Positions 5,576-6,887 of a stretch of DNA of 6,887 nucleotides are shown here, piece by piece (position 1 is the stretch's first letter; every line of letters begins with the position of its first letter). This DNA comes from Verrucomicrobiaceae bacterium. Its GTDB lineage: Bacteria; Verrucomicrobiota; Verrucomicrobiae; Verrucomicrobiales; Akkermansiaceae. The translations under genes and the position numbers were made by a program. The DNA lies in the NCBI GenBank assembly GCA_947372405.1, contig CANBTO010000269.1, positions 1 to 6,887 of the forward strand, written 5' to 3'. The notes below the pieces were generated by a model. It searched no databases. It was given only the letters and a program-made list of their open reading frames with translations, and was not told the origin of the DNA.

Positions 5576-6843
5576 ACGAATTTTCGCAATTTGGCCGTCA
5601 CCTCGGGTGCGGCAGTGGAATCGAGGAGCTGATGGACGATCTGGGCCACGCCCTCGCCAGCGGCGGCGCGGATCTCAAAATGCTCGGCGGCGGCCAACCG
5701 GCGCGCATTCCGGAAATCAACAAGGTCTGGCGCAATCGCGTCGAGGAACTGCTCGCCGAAGCCGGCGGACTCGACCGCGCCCTCACCACCTACGATCCAC
5801 CGCAGGGAAATCCGCGCTTCATTTCCGCCGTGGCGGGGCTGTTCCGGGACACGTTCGGTTGGGACATCGGCCCCGAAAACATCGCCATCACTCCCGGCGG
5901 GCAGACCGCGTTTTTCCTGCTCTTCAACCTGCTCGCAGGCCCGATGCCGGACGGCCGGAAAAAGAAAATCCTGCTGCCGCTGGTGCCGGAATACATCGGC
6001 TACTCGGACCAGGGAGTGGACGGCTGCCTGTTCCACGCCGTGCCGCCGCTCATCGAAAAAACCAGCCCGCACGAATTCAAATACCGCGTCGATTTCGAAA
6101 ACCTGCACGTCACTCCGGACATCGCCGCCATCTGCGCCTCCCGCCCCACCAACCCGACCGGCAACGTTCTAACGGACGAGGAGATCGCCCGCCTTTCCGC
6201 CATCGCCAAAAGCCACGGCATCCCGCTCATCATCGACAACGCCTACGGCGCGCCGTTTCCCGGCATCATCTTCGAGCCCGCCACGCCGTTCTGGGAACCG
6301 CATGTCGTTCTAACGTACAGCCTCTCGAAAATCGGCCTGCCCGGCACCCGCACCGGCATCGTCATCGGCCCGCCGGAAATCATCCGCGCCATGGCATCCA
6401 TGAGCGCCATCGTCGGCCTCTCCAATCCCAGCACCGGCCAGCAGATCCTGCTGCCACTCGTCGAGTCCGGCGAGATCCTGCGCCTCAGCCGCGACGTGGT
6501 GCGGCCGTTCTATCAGGAAAAATGCCGCCTCGCCCGCGACAAGGCGTTGGAGATTTTCGGCGATGATTTCCAGTGGTTCATGCACCGCAGCGAGGGAGCC
6601 TTGTTCCTGTGGTTCTGGTTCCCCGGACTCTCGATCTCCTCCAAGGAACTCTACAACCGGCTGAAAAAACGCGGCGTGCTCGTCATCCCCGGCGAGTACT
6701 TCTTCTTCGGCCACGACGACCCCGGCTGGGCCCACCGCCATGAGTGCATCCGGGTTTCCTACGCCATGGACGAAGCGGTCGTGAGAGACGGCCTGCGCAT
6801 CATCGCGGAGGAAGTGAAAGCCTGCCAACCGGCGGCGGTCTGA
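5569..6843 (+). CDS. avtA: Valine-pyruvate aminotransferase AvtA
   Basis: A 424-residue PLP enzyme of aminotransferase fold type I. In E. coli, AvtA exchanges amino groups between alanine/pyruvate and valine/2-oxoisovalerate in the cytoplasm. The sequence follows E. coli AvtA nearly end to end. Seen: MLGGGQPARIPE (38-49), NYDGPQG-like TYDPPQG (74-80), LVPEYIGY (138-145), SRPTNPTGN (191-199; Asn195), IIDNAYG (221-227; Asp223 and Tyr226 for the cofactor), the Schiff-base Lys254 in YSLSKIGLPGTR with Arg261, EGALFLWFWF (342-351), and the substrate-carboxylate Arg395 in CIRVSY. The start at 5569 is kept because the N-terminal residues align with E. coli AvtA (SG-I-x-x-LM-x-DL, 16-25). There is no Shine-Dalgarno; a GGGAG at 5543-5547 is too far away. 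It stands alone, divergent from the peroxiredoxin, with no other branched-chain gene in view. Confidence 0.95.
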   Translation: MSYEFSQFGRHLGCGSGIEELMDDLGHALASGGADLKMLGGGQPARIPEINKVWRNRVEELLAEAGGLDRALTTYDPPQGNPRFISAVAGLFRDTFGWDIGPENIAITPGGQTAFFLLFNLLAGPMPDGRKKKILLPLVPEYIGYSDQGVDGCLFHAVPPLIEKTSPHEFKYRVDFENLHVTPDIAAICASRPTNPTGNVLTDEEIARLSAIAKSHGIPLIIDNAYGAPFPGIIFEPATPFWEPHVVLTYSLSKIGLPGTRTGIVIGPPEIIRAMASMSAIVGLSNPSTGQQILLPLVESGEILRLSRDVVRPFYQEKCRLARDKALEIFGDDFQWFMHRSEGALFLWFWFPGLSISSKELYNRLKKRGVLVIPGEYFFFGHDDPGWAHRHECIRVSYAMDEAVVRDGLRIIAEEVKACQPAAV

Positions 6844-6887
6844 CCGTTTGGCCCGGGGTAGGGCAAGGCGGCCCGCCGAGCCGTGAC
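6844..6887. other. G+C-rich non-coding tail after avtA, possible edge of a dispersed repeat
   Basis: The last 44 bases are very G+C-rich and contain the palindrome GGCGGCCCGCC (6867-6877) and several GGGC/GCCC segments. No T-run follows, so it does not look like an intrinsic terminator. I see no start of a gene here. It is cut by the window edge. Confidence 0.3.

Noticed and set aside
5607..6566. A 319-codon open frame in another frame of avtA
   Set aside because: The product is dominated by Arg, His and Pro, as expected for a frame-shifted reading of a G+C-rich gene.
1..6887. CRISPR array, insertion sequence, phage or defence module
   Set aside because: I see no regularly spaced repeats, transposase, integrase, terminal inverted repeats with target duplications, or defence-type domains.

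Overview
The window (about 60% G+C by eye) carries five complete protein genes of a Gram-negative, heterotrophic bacterium. I infer Verrucomicrobiota (a Verrucomicrobiales/Luteolibacter-like genome). The grounds are the secreted sialate-O-acetylesterase family protein, a GH27 alpha-galactosidase preceded by NPCBM and putative-Ig domains, a Tat-exported phosphoesterase, and A/C-rich leaders without Shine-Dalgarno. This is judged from protein style, not from a marker gene.

Layout. Bases 1-183 hold no gene I can support, only a small set of overlapping inverted repeats downstream of the first gene. A minus-strand gene (184-1101) encodes a predicted Tat-exported metallophosphoesterase resembling Mn-dependent ADP-ribose/CDP-alcohol diphosphatases. 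A 287-bp divergent intergenic region (1102-1388) separates it from a plus-strand two-gene unit: a sialate O-acetylesterase-family esterase (1389-2924) and, 23 bp later, a three-part GH27 alpha-galactosidase (2948-4951). The intergenic region contains two good palindromes. One has an AAGCGCTT core of the kind LacI-family sugar regulators bind. Bases 4952-5020 lie between convergent genes and contain an intrinsic terminator for the minus-strand peroxiredoxin (5021-5512). That gene is divergent, across only 56 bp, from avtA, valine-pyruvate aminotransferase (5569-6843). The last 44 bases are G+C-rich non-coding sequence that may be the edge of a dispersed repeat.

Function. The esterase and alpha-galactosidase probably act together outside the cytoplasm. 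One removes O-acetyl groups and the other terminal alpha-galactose, so the pair would unmask and trim an acetylated, galactose-decorated glycan. The peroxiredoxin and AvtA are housekeeping genes (peroxide defence; valine/alanine metabolism) with no evident link to the sugar genes. I see no phage, CRISPR, insertion sequence, tRNA or toxin-antitoxin element and no clear sign of an undescribed system. The points most worth checking are the regulatory palindromes, the exported ADPRibase-Mn-like enzyme, and the esterase/galactosidase pairing.
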